DNA of 20,014 nt from JAGTVB01 sp964624765 (GTDB taxonomy: Bacteria; Pseudomonadota; Gammaproteobacteria; HK1). Where the stretch lies: NCBI GenBank assembly GCA_964624765.1, contig CAZUZO010000051.1:1-20014 (forward strand), written 5' to 3'. Shown one piece after another: positions 1 through 7,007 of the stretch. Under the pieces are notes generated by a model. That model ran no database searches, was not told the origin of the DNA, and was given only the letters and a program-made list of their open reading frames with translations. Every line of letters starts with the position of its first letter. The first letter of the stretch is position 1. The translations under genes and the position numbers were made by a program.

Positions 1-47
1 ACCAGGTCTTTAAAAGATTTGAGAGGTGAATAGGCGACCACTCGGTG

Positions 48-242
48 ATGAGCCAGATACGAGGAGGCGTCCCGGTATTTCGAAATACGCGTGTGCCGGT
101 TAGAACCCTGTTCGATTTTCTTGAAGCCGGGGACAGCCTTGATGACTTCCTTCGGGAGTACCCCTCCGTCTCACGAGAGCAGGCGATGGAGGAGGCAAAG
201 GACGCGCTCCTGAGCGAAGGGGATGAGGCTGCTTCTCGATGA
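48..242 (+). CDS. DUF433 family antitoxin
   Basis: This 64-residue protein matches the DUF433 (VapB-like) antitoxin family, which usually pairs with a PIN-like toxin. The family signature is visible as IRGGVPVFRNTRVPV (about residues 3-17), followed by the helical part LFDFLEAGDSLDDFLREYPSV and SREQAMEEAKDALL. I chose the ATG at 48; a GTG directly before it (45) is equally open, and an in-frame stop at 27-29 rules out a longer form. The protein starts close to the conserved core, so a few N-terminal residues usual in the family may be missing. No good Shine-Dalgarno sequence is visible at the normal distance. Its last 20 bases overlap the start of the downstream toxin-like ORF, the arrangement expected for a translationally coupled toxin-antitoxin pair. 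Family assignment is fairly sure; activity is inferred. Confidence 0.8.
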   Translation: MSQIRGGVPVFRNTRVPVRTLFDFLEAGDSLDDFLREYPSVSREQAMEEAKDALLSEGDEAASR

Positions 243-402
243 ATCCTTGCCTCGTGGCCTCAGGTCCCAATTCCAGGGGCATGATGTCACGACGGTTCCT
301 GAAATGGGACGGGCCGGACTGACCAACGGCGAGCTCTTGCGCAGGGCCGAGCGAGTGTTCGATATATTTGTCTCCGCCGACCAGAATATTGAGCCCGGAT
401 AG
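223..402 (+). pseudogene. Truncated DUF5615 PIN-like toxin
   Basis: A 59-residue ORF starts inside the antitoxin gene. It begins MRLLLDESLPRGL, continues through GLTNGELLRRA and ends FDIFVSADQN followed by IEPG and a TAG stop. This is the N-terminal half of the DUF5615 (Mut7-C/PIN-like) toxin family: LLLDExLP and the acidic SADQN segment are the usual landmarks. Family members normally run to roughly 110 residues, so about half is absent. I found no convincing continuation in any frame over 403-520, so a deletion or frameshift followed by decay is likely. Two of the acidic residues expected in the PIN-like active site are still present. It may be dead, leaving a solitary antitoxin, or, less likely, a short functional variant. 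Confidence 0.6.
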
Positions 403-681
403 GACGCGGTGAGGAACGAACCGCATCGATCGAGACACGATCCAACCCAATCGAGCCAGAATCGATTGACCGCATAGCGGCGTGCCACGACCCAGCGGGC
501 GCCCTATTTTTTCATCCTGAATGGTGCCCGAGCGGCCCGGTCTTTTTCCATTGCCCGTGCAATGCCCGCATTGGCGCGGCTTCCCCGACTTGGCCTCTTG
601 ATCGCCACCCTATCACAGCCCCGCTTCTGGGGTTGTCTTCGCCGCATGAGTGCCGGGCGAGACCTGCGCTGACCCGGACGC
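403..681. other. Intergenic spacer with no supported gene
   Basis: This 279 bp spacer lies between the toxin remnant and the end of the PII-like gene. All three plus-strand frames after 402 give sequence without recognisable toxin motifs. A short inverted repeat, CATTG-6 nt-CAATG, is at 549-564, and a weak CCCC/GGGG stem sits about 50 bp past the PII-like stop. Neither is followed by a T-run on the relevant strand, so no intrinsic terminator can be claimed for the dab operon. Confidence 0.5.
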
Positions 682-1008
682 TTAGCCCTTGAACTTCACG
701 AGTCGCGTTACCTGGATGTCGGATATGAAGACCACACCCGAGTGTTCGTTGTAGAAAGGGGCAAAGCCCTGCAGGATCGGCTCGACGAGCTCCTCGGGCA
801 CGGCCGCGATGATCATGATCAGCACATTCTCCTCGTTGAACATCAGGTGTCCTTCGTGAAAGCCGTGGCGGCCTTTGCCAGACAGGTTGTTGATGATCGT
901 GTAGCCCTTGACACCCGCCCGGTCGAGGAGATCGGTGGCGAACTCCTGGTGCTCGCCTTCCAGGATAATTTCGAGTTTCTTGATGGGGCTGAAGTTGAGA
1001 TTCATCAT
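682..1008 (-). CDS. PII-like protein of the DAB operon
   Basis: This 108-residue protein has the small ferredoxin-like fold pattern of PII proteins: an N-terminal strand and helix (KKLEIILEGEHQEFATDLLDRAG), a KGYTIINNLSGKGRHG segment matching the strand before the PII T-loop, and a C-terminal GVVFISDIQVTRLVKF strand like the end of GlnB. The classical T-loop with its uridylylated tyrosine is not apparent, so it belongs with PII-like rather than nitrogen-regulatory PII proteins. Carboxysome/DAB-associated CPII proteins, which bind adenine nucleotides and bicarbonate, are the obvious comparison. The first ATG (1008) overlaps the dabA stop by four bases (ATGA), and GAGGAGG lies 10 bases upstream of it within the end of dabA. 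A second ATG follows at 1005. It is the last gene of the operon. A role in sensing bicarbonate or energy status for DabAB is inferred. Confidence 0.85.
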   Translation of the reverse strand: MMNLNFSPIKKLEIILEGEHQEFATDLLDRAGVKGYTIINNLSGKGRHGFHEGHLMFNEENVLIMIIAAVPEELVEPILQGFAPFYNEHSGVVFISDIQVTRLVKFKG

Positions 1009-4000
1009 GATGCACTCGCCTCCTCAAGGATTGCGTGCTCGCTGACAGGCAGGTGCGGCCGCCTCTGCCATTCACCGTCCTCGTAAACGGATACCACAGC
1101 GGTCTCGGGATCGATCACCATCAGGCGTATCCAGCCGTTGTCTATCAGGCGTTTGACCGTGGCGACGGCCTCGATGGCGCGCCGCGCATGGTCGAACGGT
1201 GCCTCGATCAGCGTGATGAGGCGCAGCGGTTCATGGTACGGCAGGCCATCCTTGAGCACTGTCTGCGACGGCAGGCCGGTGCGCAGATCACTGAGGTTGC
1301 CGGTCATCACACCGAAGCGCCCGGCAACATTGTGATACACCTTGCTGCCACTGCCGAAGCATTCGTTGTCGACCGTGGAGAAATAGTGCTCCATGTTGAT
1401 CCATTGAGCCACGACCAGGGGTCCGGTCAGGATGTTCTCGAGCAACCGCAGCTTGGCATCGAGGCGGTAGTCGTACGAGTGGAGGAAGGCGCGCCCAGCG
1501 AGGAAAAACCGCTGCGTGAGCGCCCTGCGCCCGATGATGAAATAGGCATTGCGCGACAGGCCCCACTCGGGACGAACCTGCGACCAGTCCATGGCGTTTC
1601 GTTGCACACCGCGGTAAGCCACCGCCGCATCGCGGGTATCGGACCGGGCTTCCAGACTCGGCAGCCTTTCCCGGGCGCACAGCCGCGAGGCGGCCACCAG
1701 GCCTTTGTGCAGGCGGTCCAGGTACACGAGGTGGGAAGGAGGCATCAGGTCGAGGTCGAACAGCTCCACCGTGTCCGTAGTGGTATTGTGCAGTGTGGGC
1801 ACGAACCAGGCATCGTCGGCAATGTCCACGCTCTGCTCCCTCAACCGCCGCCGCACCTCCGGCTTGTTTGCCATCTGCGCCAGCACACGGGCGCTCACGA
1901 GACCGTGATTGCCGCCACAGGCCCCGCAGTCCAGTGCCGATTCATAGGGGTTGTTCTGGGAAGTGCTGCCGTGGCCGACCAAAAGGATGAAACGGGAGAA
2001 GCCTGCGGTGAGGCCGATCGCTCGCAGCGCCTGTCCCACGAACTGGACCTGCTCATCGAGCGTAAAACCGATGCGCCCTAGACGCTCCATTTGCAATTGG
2101 GCGAAGGAATGGTTGATACGGTAGGCGTCGCGCAAGCGCTCGACAAAAGCCCGCTGGCGCGCCTCGCCCAGGCCGAGTGGGTCGGCCAGCCCTACGGGTC
2201 CTACCGGGTGGCCAAGGGCGGACTCGCGCAGCGCACGCACCATGTCGTCATTGATACGCTCGGGGGCCAGGCCAAACTCCTGTTCCACAGCCTTCACGAT
2301 CAGGGCACGCTGCACCGCGCGCACGATCGAATCGGCCTGCTCACGACTGAGCTTGTCGAGCAGCAGGCGGGTTGGCGGCTTGGCCGCGTGCAGTCGTTTG
2401 CGCCAGCGGTTGTAGCTGCGAGGTGCGACAGTCTTTCCCACCATGTCGAAACCGAACAGCAAGCCGATCGCCTCAACCGTGACGAAAGGGGTCAGCACCG
2501 ACTCCTTGAGTTCGTGCATCGCTTTCTCCAGAGTCGTCAGCGCCGCCTCGTCCTGCGGACCTACCGTGGTCATCTCCAGCACGAGATTTTTCGGCGTGAG
2601 GAGCACCGGACACAGATGGGTCTCGCTGCCCTTGCCGAGCTCCATGAAACTGACCGGAACACCGAAGAAACCCGCGATTCCGAACGTCTGGTAATCGCCG
2701 ACAGCCTCGAGGTGGCGCCGGATGCGTTCCGCCCGGGTGTCGATGCAAAACAGGGCCTGGACAAACGGCCGCTTTGCGCGCGGCGCCGGTGGCGTGAGGC
2801 TCACACCTGTCGCTAAGCGTTCCATGGCGTGCGCCTCCATGGCCCGTAGCCAGAGCATGCCCTCCTCCTTCTCGAATTCGCCCAGGGCTTTGAGCAGTCG
2901 ACCTAGGGACTCCAGGGACAAGTTTTCCAGTGCATCGATGCCGCCACGCACCCGCGCGGCCAGCTCCCTCAGGCATCCCGCCTGAAGCGCCGCCTCGTGG
3001 CTACGCTTGCGGCGGGTGTACTCAAAGAATACCCGCGCGACGACAGCCTCCCGGCCGCGCGACAGGGCGTCCTCCACCGCGTGGGCCATCGCCGGCAGGA
3101 CCTTGCCGCTGTAGAGTTCATGTCGCAGATAGGTCTCCGCCGTGCATGTCTCGATGGCTTCCTCGATGGCGCCGCCGGTACAGGCGCTGCCTCGCCGGCT
3201 GCGCTCGCTCAACAAGGCCAGGGCGAGCGTAAGCCGCACTGCCACAAAGTCCACCAGATCCCCCGGATAGCGCTGCGCCCAATAATAATGTTTCGCGCTG
3301 GAGCGCCAACGGATGAACCCCGCCCACCCGTGCAGACGGGCGATTTCCCGGGTGAAGTAATCGACCCAGCGTTCCTCAGGAATCTGCAGGCTTTCCATGA
3401 CGTGCGCAATGACGCCCTCGGGGCTTTCGTCAACGGCGAGGATCCGGTTGATGTGCAAACCACGCAGGAACAGCCGGACGTTGCAGCGCGCCACCTCGCG
3501 CCAGGCGGCGAAAAAGCCCCTCTCGCGCTCGGGCATGCCCCAGACTGACTGCCCTTCGTCAAAAAAGTCGAGGCAGCTCTTGATGACCAGGTCGTCTAGT
3601 TCCTCGGCAATCGCGGTCCCCTGGAGCGCATCCACGGCCTCGTATACGGGTCGGTCCCCCAAAAGCTGTTCTCGCAGCCAGTCGGCCAGCGAGTCGGTCG
3701 GCATTTCGTCAGGCACCTGCAGTGGCCGACCGGTTAGGGCGGCCTGCATGTCGGAAACGTCCGCTAGGATGCCCGACCGGCTCACGGGGTGCTTGAGGTC
3801 GGTAAGCAGGGTCATCAGCCAGCGCGCCAGATCGATCTCCCCACCAACATCATGAGAGGACGCAAAACATTCCACGCCGGAGCCGAGCACTTTATGATCC
3901 ACCTGGCCCCGGGCCAGATAGCACTGGTAGATGCTGCGTGGCAGGTAGCCCCGGCCGTGGAAAAGACGCGTGCCCTTTTCCACGGCGACAGGGAAGGGCA

Positions 4001-4127
4001 TGTGTTCGAGACCATGCAGCGGATTGTGGTGTATGAACGAGCGCATCGGCCAGAAGAAGGCGATGGGCTCGCCGGCCACGTAGATCATGGCGCGGATACG
4101 CAACTTCTGACCGAGCGACAGACTCAT
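1005..4127 (-). CDS. dabA: DabA, inorganic carbon transporter subunit
   Basis: This 1040-residue protein belongs to the DUF2309/UPF0753 family, the DabA subunit of DAB complexes, which hydrate CO2 to bicarbonate in the cytoplasm using membrane energy supplied through DabB. The zinc-site residues known for the family are present: FCIDTRAER carries Cys461 and Asp463, LLVGHGS carries His719, and ALDCGACGG carries Cys734. The 15-residue spacing from His to Cys equals that of the characterised Halothiobacillus protein (H524/C539). Near the N-terminus HHNPLHGLEH is another family hallmark. The length is in the long class of DabA proteins. The open frame extends upstream to 4685, but ATG 4127 is preferred: it has GGAG seven bases upstream, overlaps the previous stop by four bases, and begins the conserved sequence. 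Upstream residues are out-of-frame translation of the previous gene. Translational coupling on both sides is likely. Confidence 0.95.
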   Translation of the reverse strand: MSLSLGQKLRIRAMIYVAGEPIAFFWPMRSFIHHNPLHGLEHMPFPVAVEKGTRLFHGRGYLPRSIYQCYLARGQVDHKVLGSGVECFASSHDVGGEIDLARWLMTLLTDLKHPVSRSGILADVSDMQAALTGRPLQVPDEMPTDSLADWLREQLLGDRPVYEAVDALQGTAIAEELDDLVIKSCLDFFDEGQSVWGMPERERGFFAAWREVARCNVRLFLRGLHINRILAVDESPEGVIAHVMESLQIPEERWVDYFTREIARLHGWAGFIRWRSSAKHYYWAQRYPGDLVDFVAVRLTLALALLSERSRRGSACTGGAIEEAIETCTAETYLRHELYSGKVLPAMAHAVEDALSRGREAVVARVFFEYTRRKRSHEAALQAGCLRELAARVRGGIDALENLSLESLGRLLKALGEFEKEEGMLWLRAMEAHAMERLATGVSLTPPAPRAKRPFVQALFCIDTRAERIRRHLEAVGDYQTFGIAGFFGVPVSFMELGKGSETHLCPVLLTPKNLVLEMTTVGPQDEAALTTLEKAMHELKESVLTPFVTVEAIGLLFGFDMVGKTVAPRSYNRWRKRLHAAKPPTRLLLDKLSREQADSIVRAVQRALIVKAVEQEFGLAPERINDDMVRALRESALGHPVGPVGLADPLGLGEARQRAFVERLRDAYRINHSFAQLQMERLGRIGFTLDEQVQFVGQALRAIGLTAGFSRFILLVGHGSTSQNNPYESALDCGACGGNHGLVSARVLAQMANKPEVRRRLREQSVDIADDAWFVPTLHNTTTDTVELFDLDLMPPSHLVYLDRLHKGLVAASRLCARERLPSLEARSDTRDAAVAYRGVQRNAMDWSQVRPEWGLSRNAYFIIGRRALTQRFFLAGRAFLHSYDYRLDAKLRLLENILTGPLVVAQWINMEHYFSTVDNECFGSGSKVYHNVAGRFGVMTGNLSDLRTGLPSQTVLKDGLPYHEPLRLITLIEAPFDHARRAIEAVATVKRLIDNGWIRLMVIDPETAVVSVYEDGEWQRRPHLPVSEHAILEEASAS

Positions 4128-4873
4128 GACAGGTCTCCAGTCAGATAAGCCCCACCGACAACCAGCGCGGCCAGCACAGCAGCGTAGACCCAGGTGGATG
4201 CCACGCTGAGATCGGCGACGCCGTCCGTTCCGGCCGGCCCCACGATCAGGCCCTGTAGCAGACGCGCTCCCGCCCAACTCCAAAGCAGCCAGACGCCGGC
4301 CACGCCGACGGCCTTGGCCGGCGAAGCCACCACCATGGTCGCCAGCATGCCGAAGAAGGCCGGAAACAGCGGTGTGGCGATGGCCGCGAGAACGACCATT
4401 ACCAACACGCCGGAGAAGCGGGGCAACGTCTGCGCCAGCCCGCCGTACAATCCCGTGTAGGCCGCGCCGAAACGCCGGGAGAGTCCTGCACTGAGCAGCG
4501 CCAGCAGGACCAGCGGCGCACTGAACCCCAGGGCGTAGTAATGGACCGGCATCGCCTCCATACCGGCGAGGACCGGGATCCAGAGCAAGGCCCATGCGGA
4601 CGTGGCGAGAAAGCCGGTCCATAATCCGACCTCGCGCAAGGCAAGTAGCCTCAAGCCGTACAGGGCCGACGTGAACAATGCCCATACGCCCACCCAGTTT
4701 GGAGCCTCGGCTCCTGTGGCGAAAACCAGAGCCAGTCCCACCTGGGGCCAGGCCAGCAACATCAGGCCCCGCAGCACCGCGTTGCGAATCCGTCCGAAAA
4801 GGGCATTGAAGACCATGCTGAGTGGGAAAAGGGGAAGAAAAAGCCCGGCAAAGACGTATGTCAGCTGGGACAC
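4124..4873 (-). CDS. NuoM-like membrane protein of the DAB operon
   Basis: This hydrophobic protein of 249 residues has about eight membrane helices (roughly 5-26, 35-52, 60-76, 84-104, 108-130, 153-180, 185-205, 226-246). The stretch from LPRFSGVLVMVVLAAI through LFPAFFGMLATMVV to a helix ending in LLQGLIVGP resembles the late helices of NuoM/NuoL-type proton-antiporter subunits, where a proline breaks the helix and a GF-like motif follows. It is far too short to be a complete antiporter subunit and lacks an obvious lysine-bearing channel core. It starts with GTG at 4873, one base after the dabB stop, with GAGGTG nine bases upstream, and its stop overlaps the dabA start. The position between dabB and dabA argues for a structural or assembly role in the DAB complex. 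That role is inference; the family could not be named with certainty. Confidence 0.75.
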   Translation of the reverse strand: MSQLTYVFAGLFLPLFPLSMVFNALFGRIRNAVLRGLMLLAWPQVGLALVFATGAEAPNWVGVWALFTSALYGLRLLALREVGLWTGFLATSAWALLWIPVLAGMEAMPVHYYALGFSAPLVLLALLSAGLSRRFGAAYTGLYGGLAQTLPRFSGVLVMVVLAAIATPLFPAFFGMLATMVVASPAKAVGVAGVWLLWSWAGARLLQGLIVGPAGTDGVADLSVASTWVYAAVLAALVVGGAYLTGDLS

Positions 4874-4874
4874 G

Positions 4875-6554
4875 TCAGGCCCACCTCAACCAGCCATTCA
4901 GCCTCTTGGCTGCGCCCAGTAATGCGCGGCTCAGCCAGGCATAGAGATCGCTCACGTAGAACTCCCGGGAGATCAGCGCATAGAAATTCAGCCAAAGCCA
5001 ACCGCTATGCTTGCCTCCGCCCTCTCCACGTTGCTCCGCATAGTAGGTAACCAACCAGCCCAACACGATGATCGCAGTGACGACACCGACAAGGATGTCG
5101 AACCAGACCAGCTCAATGCCCGCGGCCGCGTAGATTCGGGCACGCAACTCGGGGTCGGGATACAGGAACAGGTCGAAGGCGTGACTGATCAGCGCATAGC
5201 CGAGCACCACGACCGCGAAGGAGAATACGATCAGCGTGATCAGCCGCCAGAAATTCTCCGTTCGCATGCGGTAGGTGGCGAACAGAAGCTGAGTCCCTGT
5301 CACCCAGCCGAAGAACAGCAGCACGATCGCTCCCTGCTTTTCGAAGAAGTCCCGCTCCACCAGCCAGTGGGCCAAGATCAGTATCACTACAGGCACCGCG
5401 AGGGTCAGGGCCGCCATCAGCATCCACGGTTGTCGACGTGTCGCGGGACGTCTCTCCACGACAAAGGTGTAGAGGTCATCCTTGGGTACGCCGTCATCTT
5501 CTCGCGCCTCGCTGATCACGCCACCCGCACCGAGAAAGAGGGTGCCCTTGAACAGACCGTGCGCGATCAGATGATAGATAGCCAGGGAAAAGGCACCGAG
5601 TCCGCACTCCATGATCATGAAGCCCATTTGCCCCATGGTGGAGTAACCAAGCGATTTTTTGACATCATTCTGGGTGAGCATCAGCACCGAGCCGGTCACG
5701 GCGGTCACCAGCCCGAAGATAAACACCCAGTGCAGCACGTTTTCGGTATACACGTAAACCGGGGTGAAACGGTTGATCAGAAATCCACCGGCATTGACAA
5801 TGCCAGCGTGCATCAGCGCCGATACGGGCGTCGGACCCTCCATGGTGTAGGGGAGCCAGGTGTGGAGGAGAAACTGTGCCGAGCGGGCGAAGGCCGCCAG
5901 GGCGACCAGCGCACCGGCCACCTCCACCAGCAGCAGCCCGAGGAACGTCCGGGCGCCGGGGTCGGCCGCAATGCGCTCGAAGATCTCGGGCAGTGACCAA
6001 GTACCATACGCCTGGTAGAGCACCACGGCCGCCAGCACCAGGGGAAGGTCGCCGAAGCGATAGGTGAAAAAAGTCCAGAAAGCGTAGCGGTATGCCGAGG
6101 GGCTGCGGGTATTATGGCCGAGCAAGAAGTACAGCAGGACCCCGATCAGATGCCAGGCCACCAGAAGGACCACCAGATCGCCGGCAGCGACCATCACCAG
6201 GAGCGCCGCGGTCATGAGATCGAGCAGAACAAAGAACCGCCCGTAACCGCTCTCCTCGAGCATGTAGCGCACGGAATAAAGGCGCACGACCAGGCCGATC
6301 CCGGCAATGACCAGCCCCATCAATCCGCTCAGCGGATCGAACAACAGGATACCCCAGGACGCGGTCAAGGCGACCGCCTGCGAGGTCTGCCCGCGAAGGG
6401 CAATCCAGAGCAGCAGGATGGCAAGCGCAAACGTCAGTATCCCGCCCGCCACGCTCACGCGCGCCACCCGACGACCCAAGCGACCCGCCAGCAGGTGGGT
6501 CAGCAAGGCCGAAAGGAGCGGCAATGCGGGAAAGAGTACGATCAGTCCTTCCAT
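4875..6554 (-). CDS. dabB: DabB, NuoL-like proton-channel subunit
   Basis: This 559-residue membrane protein of the Proton_antipo_M family is related to NuoL and fits DabB, the energy-coupling subunit of DAB. Landmarks that align with NuoL are HTWLPYTMEGPTPVSALMHA (231-250), NDVKKSLGYSTMGQMGF (296-312) and YHLIAHGLFKGTLFLGAG (327-344). His249 and Lys336 match conserved NuoL channel residues. Two others differ: the helix-5 glutamate (WEG in NuoL) is His135 (AWHLIG), and the helix-7 lysine (GKSAQ) is Arg224 (ARSAQ). It is shorter than NuoL, lacks the GFFSKDE segment and has a shorter C-terminus, as expected for DabB. It is the first gene of the operon and is followed within one base by the next. 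The RBS before ATG 6554 is weak. Assignment rests on sequence and on dabA two genes downstream. Confidence 0.92.
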   Translation of the reverse strand: MEGLIVLFPALPLLSALLTHLLAGRLGRRVARVSVAGGILTFALAILLLWIALRGQTSQAVALTASWGILLFDPLSGLMGLVIAGIGLVVRLYSVRYMLEESGYGRFFVLLDLMTAALLVMVAAGDLVVLLVAWHLIGVLLYFLLGHNTRSPSAYRYAFWTFFTYRFGDLPLVLAAVVLYQAYGTWSLPEIFERIAADPGARTFLGLLLVEVAGALVALAAFARSAQFLLHTWLPYTMEGPTPVSALMHAGIVNAGGFLINRFTPVYVYTENVLHWVFIFGLVTAVTGSVLMLTQNDVKKSLGYSTMGQMGFMIMECGLGAFSLAIYHLIAHGLFKGTLFLGAGGVISEAREDDGVPKDDLYTFVVERRPATRRQPWMLMAALTLAVPVVILILAHWLVERDFFEKQGAIVLLFFGWVTGTQLLFATYRMRTENFWRLITLIVFSFAVVVLGYALISHAFDLFLYPDPELRARIYAAAGIELVWFDILVGVVTAIIVLGWLVTYYAEQRGEGGGKHSGWLWLNFYALISREFYVSDLYAWLSRALLGAAKRLNGWLRWA

Positions 6555-6999
6555 ATCCCGGCGTCACCATCTGCACGGGGCGAGCGTGGATTTGCAGGCC
6601 GACCCATGTCGTGCTGACCCGACAGCATCAACCAAAGGCTTTTCTTTCCTCCGCTAGCATAGCCTCCCCCAGCATGGCGGTTCGCCGACGCTCGATCCGC
6701 TTTTTACCGCGGCACGACCACGACCTGGCCGGTGGCGCGTCATGTCGGCAATGTGGGTTTCTCATACGCGATGATGGAATTGTTGCGCTTGAAAGGGACG
6801 ACCGCGGGAGGTGGCGGTGTCAACCCGCCAGGCTCAGGCTCGAGCACCTGCAAGTGCCGTCGCGGTGTGACCCGCTGCCCCGCTACCGCAGCGCATTGTA
6901 CGCCCGCCACAGCGGTGTTGCCATTGGCAACGCTGGGCGAGACGGGGTCAGGAAAGAAACGGGGTCACATCTGAAAGAAACGGGGTCGAAGAAACGGGG
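6555..6999. other. Spacer upstream of the dab operon
   Basis: This 445 bp region lies between the cocE-type gene and dabB, both on the minus strand, and must hold the dab promoter. I see no convincing gene in it: the longest plus-strand frames are rich in Arg, Ser and Pro and match nothing I recognise. A perfect small hairpin, GTTGCC-ATT-GGCAAC, lies at 6917-6931, about 70 bp past the cocE stop. It has no T-run, so it is not a clear terminator. The GGCGG/CCGCC pair near 6820 is similar. The end nearest cocE holds a direct-repeat array, listed separately. No regulator gene sits next to the operon. Confidence 0.5.
6656..6671 (-). promoter_or_regulatory. Possible sigma-54-type promoter for dabB
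   Basis: Read on the minus strand, these 16 bases are TGGGGGAGGCTATGCT. They keep the TGG and TGC-T blocks of the -24/-12 consensus at exactly the right spacing (GG, ten bases, GC), but the CAC positions after TGG do not match. The site would start transcription about 90 bases before dabB. No better sigma-70 pair was obvious in the spacer. A chance match is quite possible. Confidence 0.15.
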
Positions 7000-7007
7000 T
7001 CACATCT
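6942..7007. repeat. Short direct-repeat array (ACGGGGTC units)
   Basis: The octamer ACGGGGTC occurs four times here (starts 6942, 6959, 6980, 6994), separated by GAAAGAA-like linkers. The longer unit AGAAACGGGGTCACATCT occurs twice exactly, at 6955-6972 and 6990-7007. From memory, AAGATGTGACCCCGTTTCTT-like strings are scattered in many proteobacterial genomes, often near REP-associated (RAYT/IS200-like) transposase genes. No transposase is visible in this window, so this would be a remnant or a non-autonomous copy. The array overlaps the end of the upstream hydrolase gene, whose last codons and stop come from the repeat. Confidence 0.75.

Noticed and set aside
549..564. CATTG/CAATG hairpin as the dab operon terminator
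   Set aside because: A weak five-pair stem with no following T-run on the minus strand, and more than 100 bp past the PII-like stop.
512..1075. Minus-strand ORF of 187 codons over the PII-like gene
   Set aside because: It is in another frame across the PII-like gene and the end of dabA, is Arg-rich and lacks motifs; the PII-like frame is clearly the coding one.
1035..2081. Long plus-strand ORF of 348 codons
   Set aside because: It lies antisense to dabA, whose frame carries all conserved motifs; long antisense frames are expected in GC-rich coding DNA and this one shows no recognisable domain.
4128..4685. N-terminal extension of dabA
   Set aside because: The extra 186 residues are an out-of-frame reading of the NuoM-like gene; the ATG at 4127 has a good RBS and begins the conserved DabA sequence.
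5007..5996. Plus-strand ORF of 329 codons
   Set aside because: It is antisense to dabB; its His-, Gln- and Asp-rich composition is what antisense reading of a hydrophobic membrane protein gives.
6917..6931. GTTGCC-ATT-GGCAAC hairpin as a terminator for the hydrolase gene
   Set aside because: The stem is perfect but only six pairs long, and no T-run follows on the minus strand.
6942..7007. Direct repeats considered as a CRISPR array
   Set aside because: Units are 8-18 bp with linkers of a few bases and no spacer-sized intervals; no cas gene is nearby.
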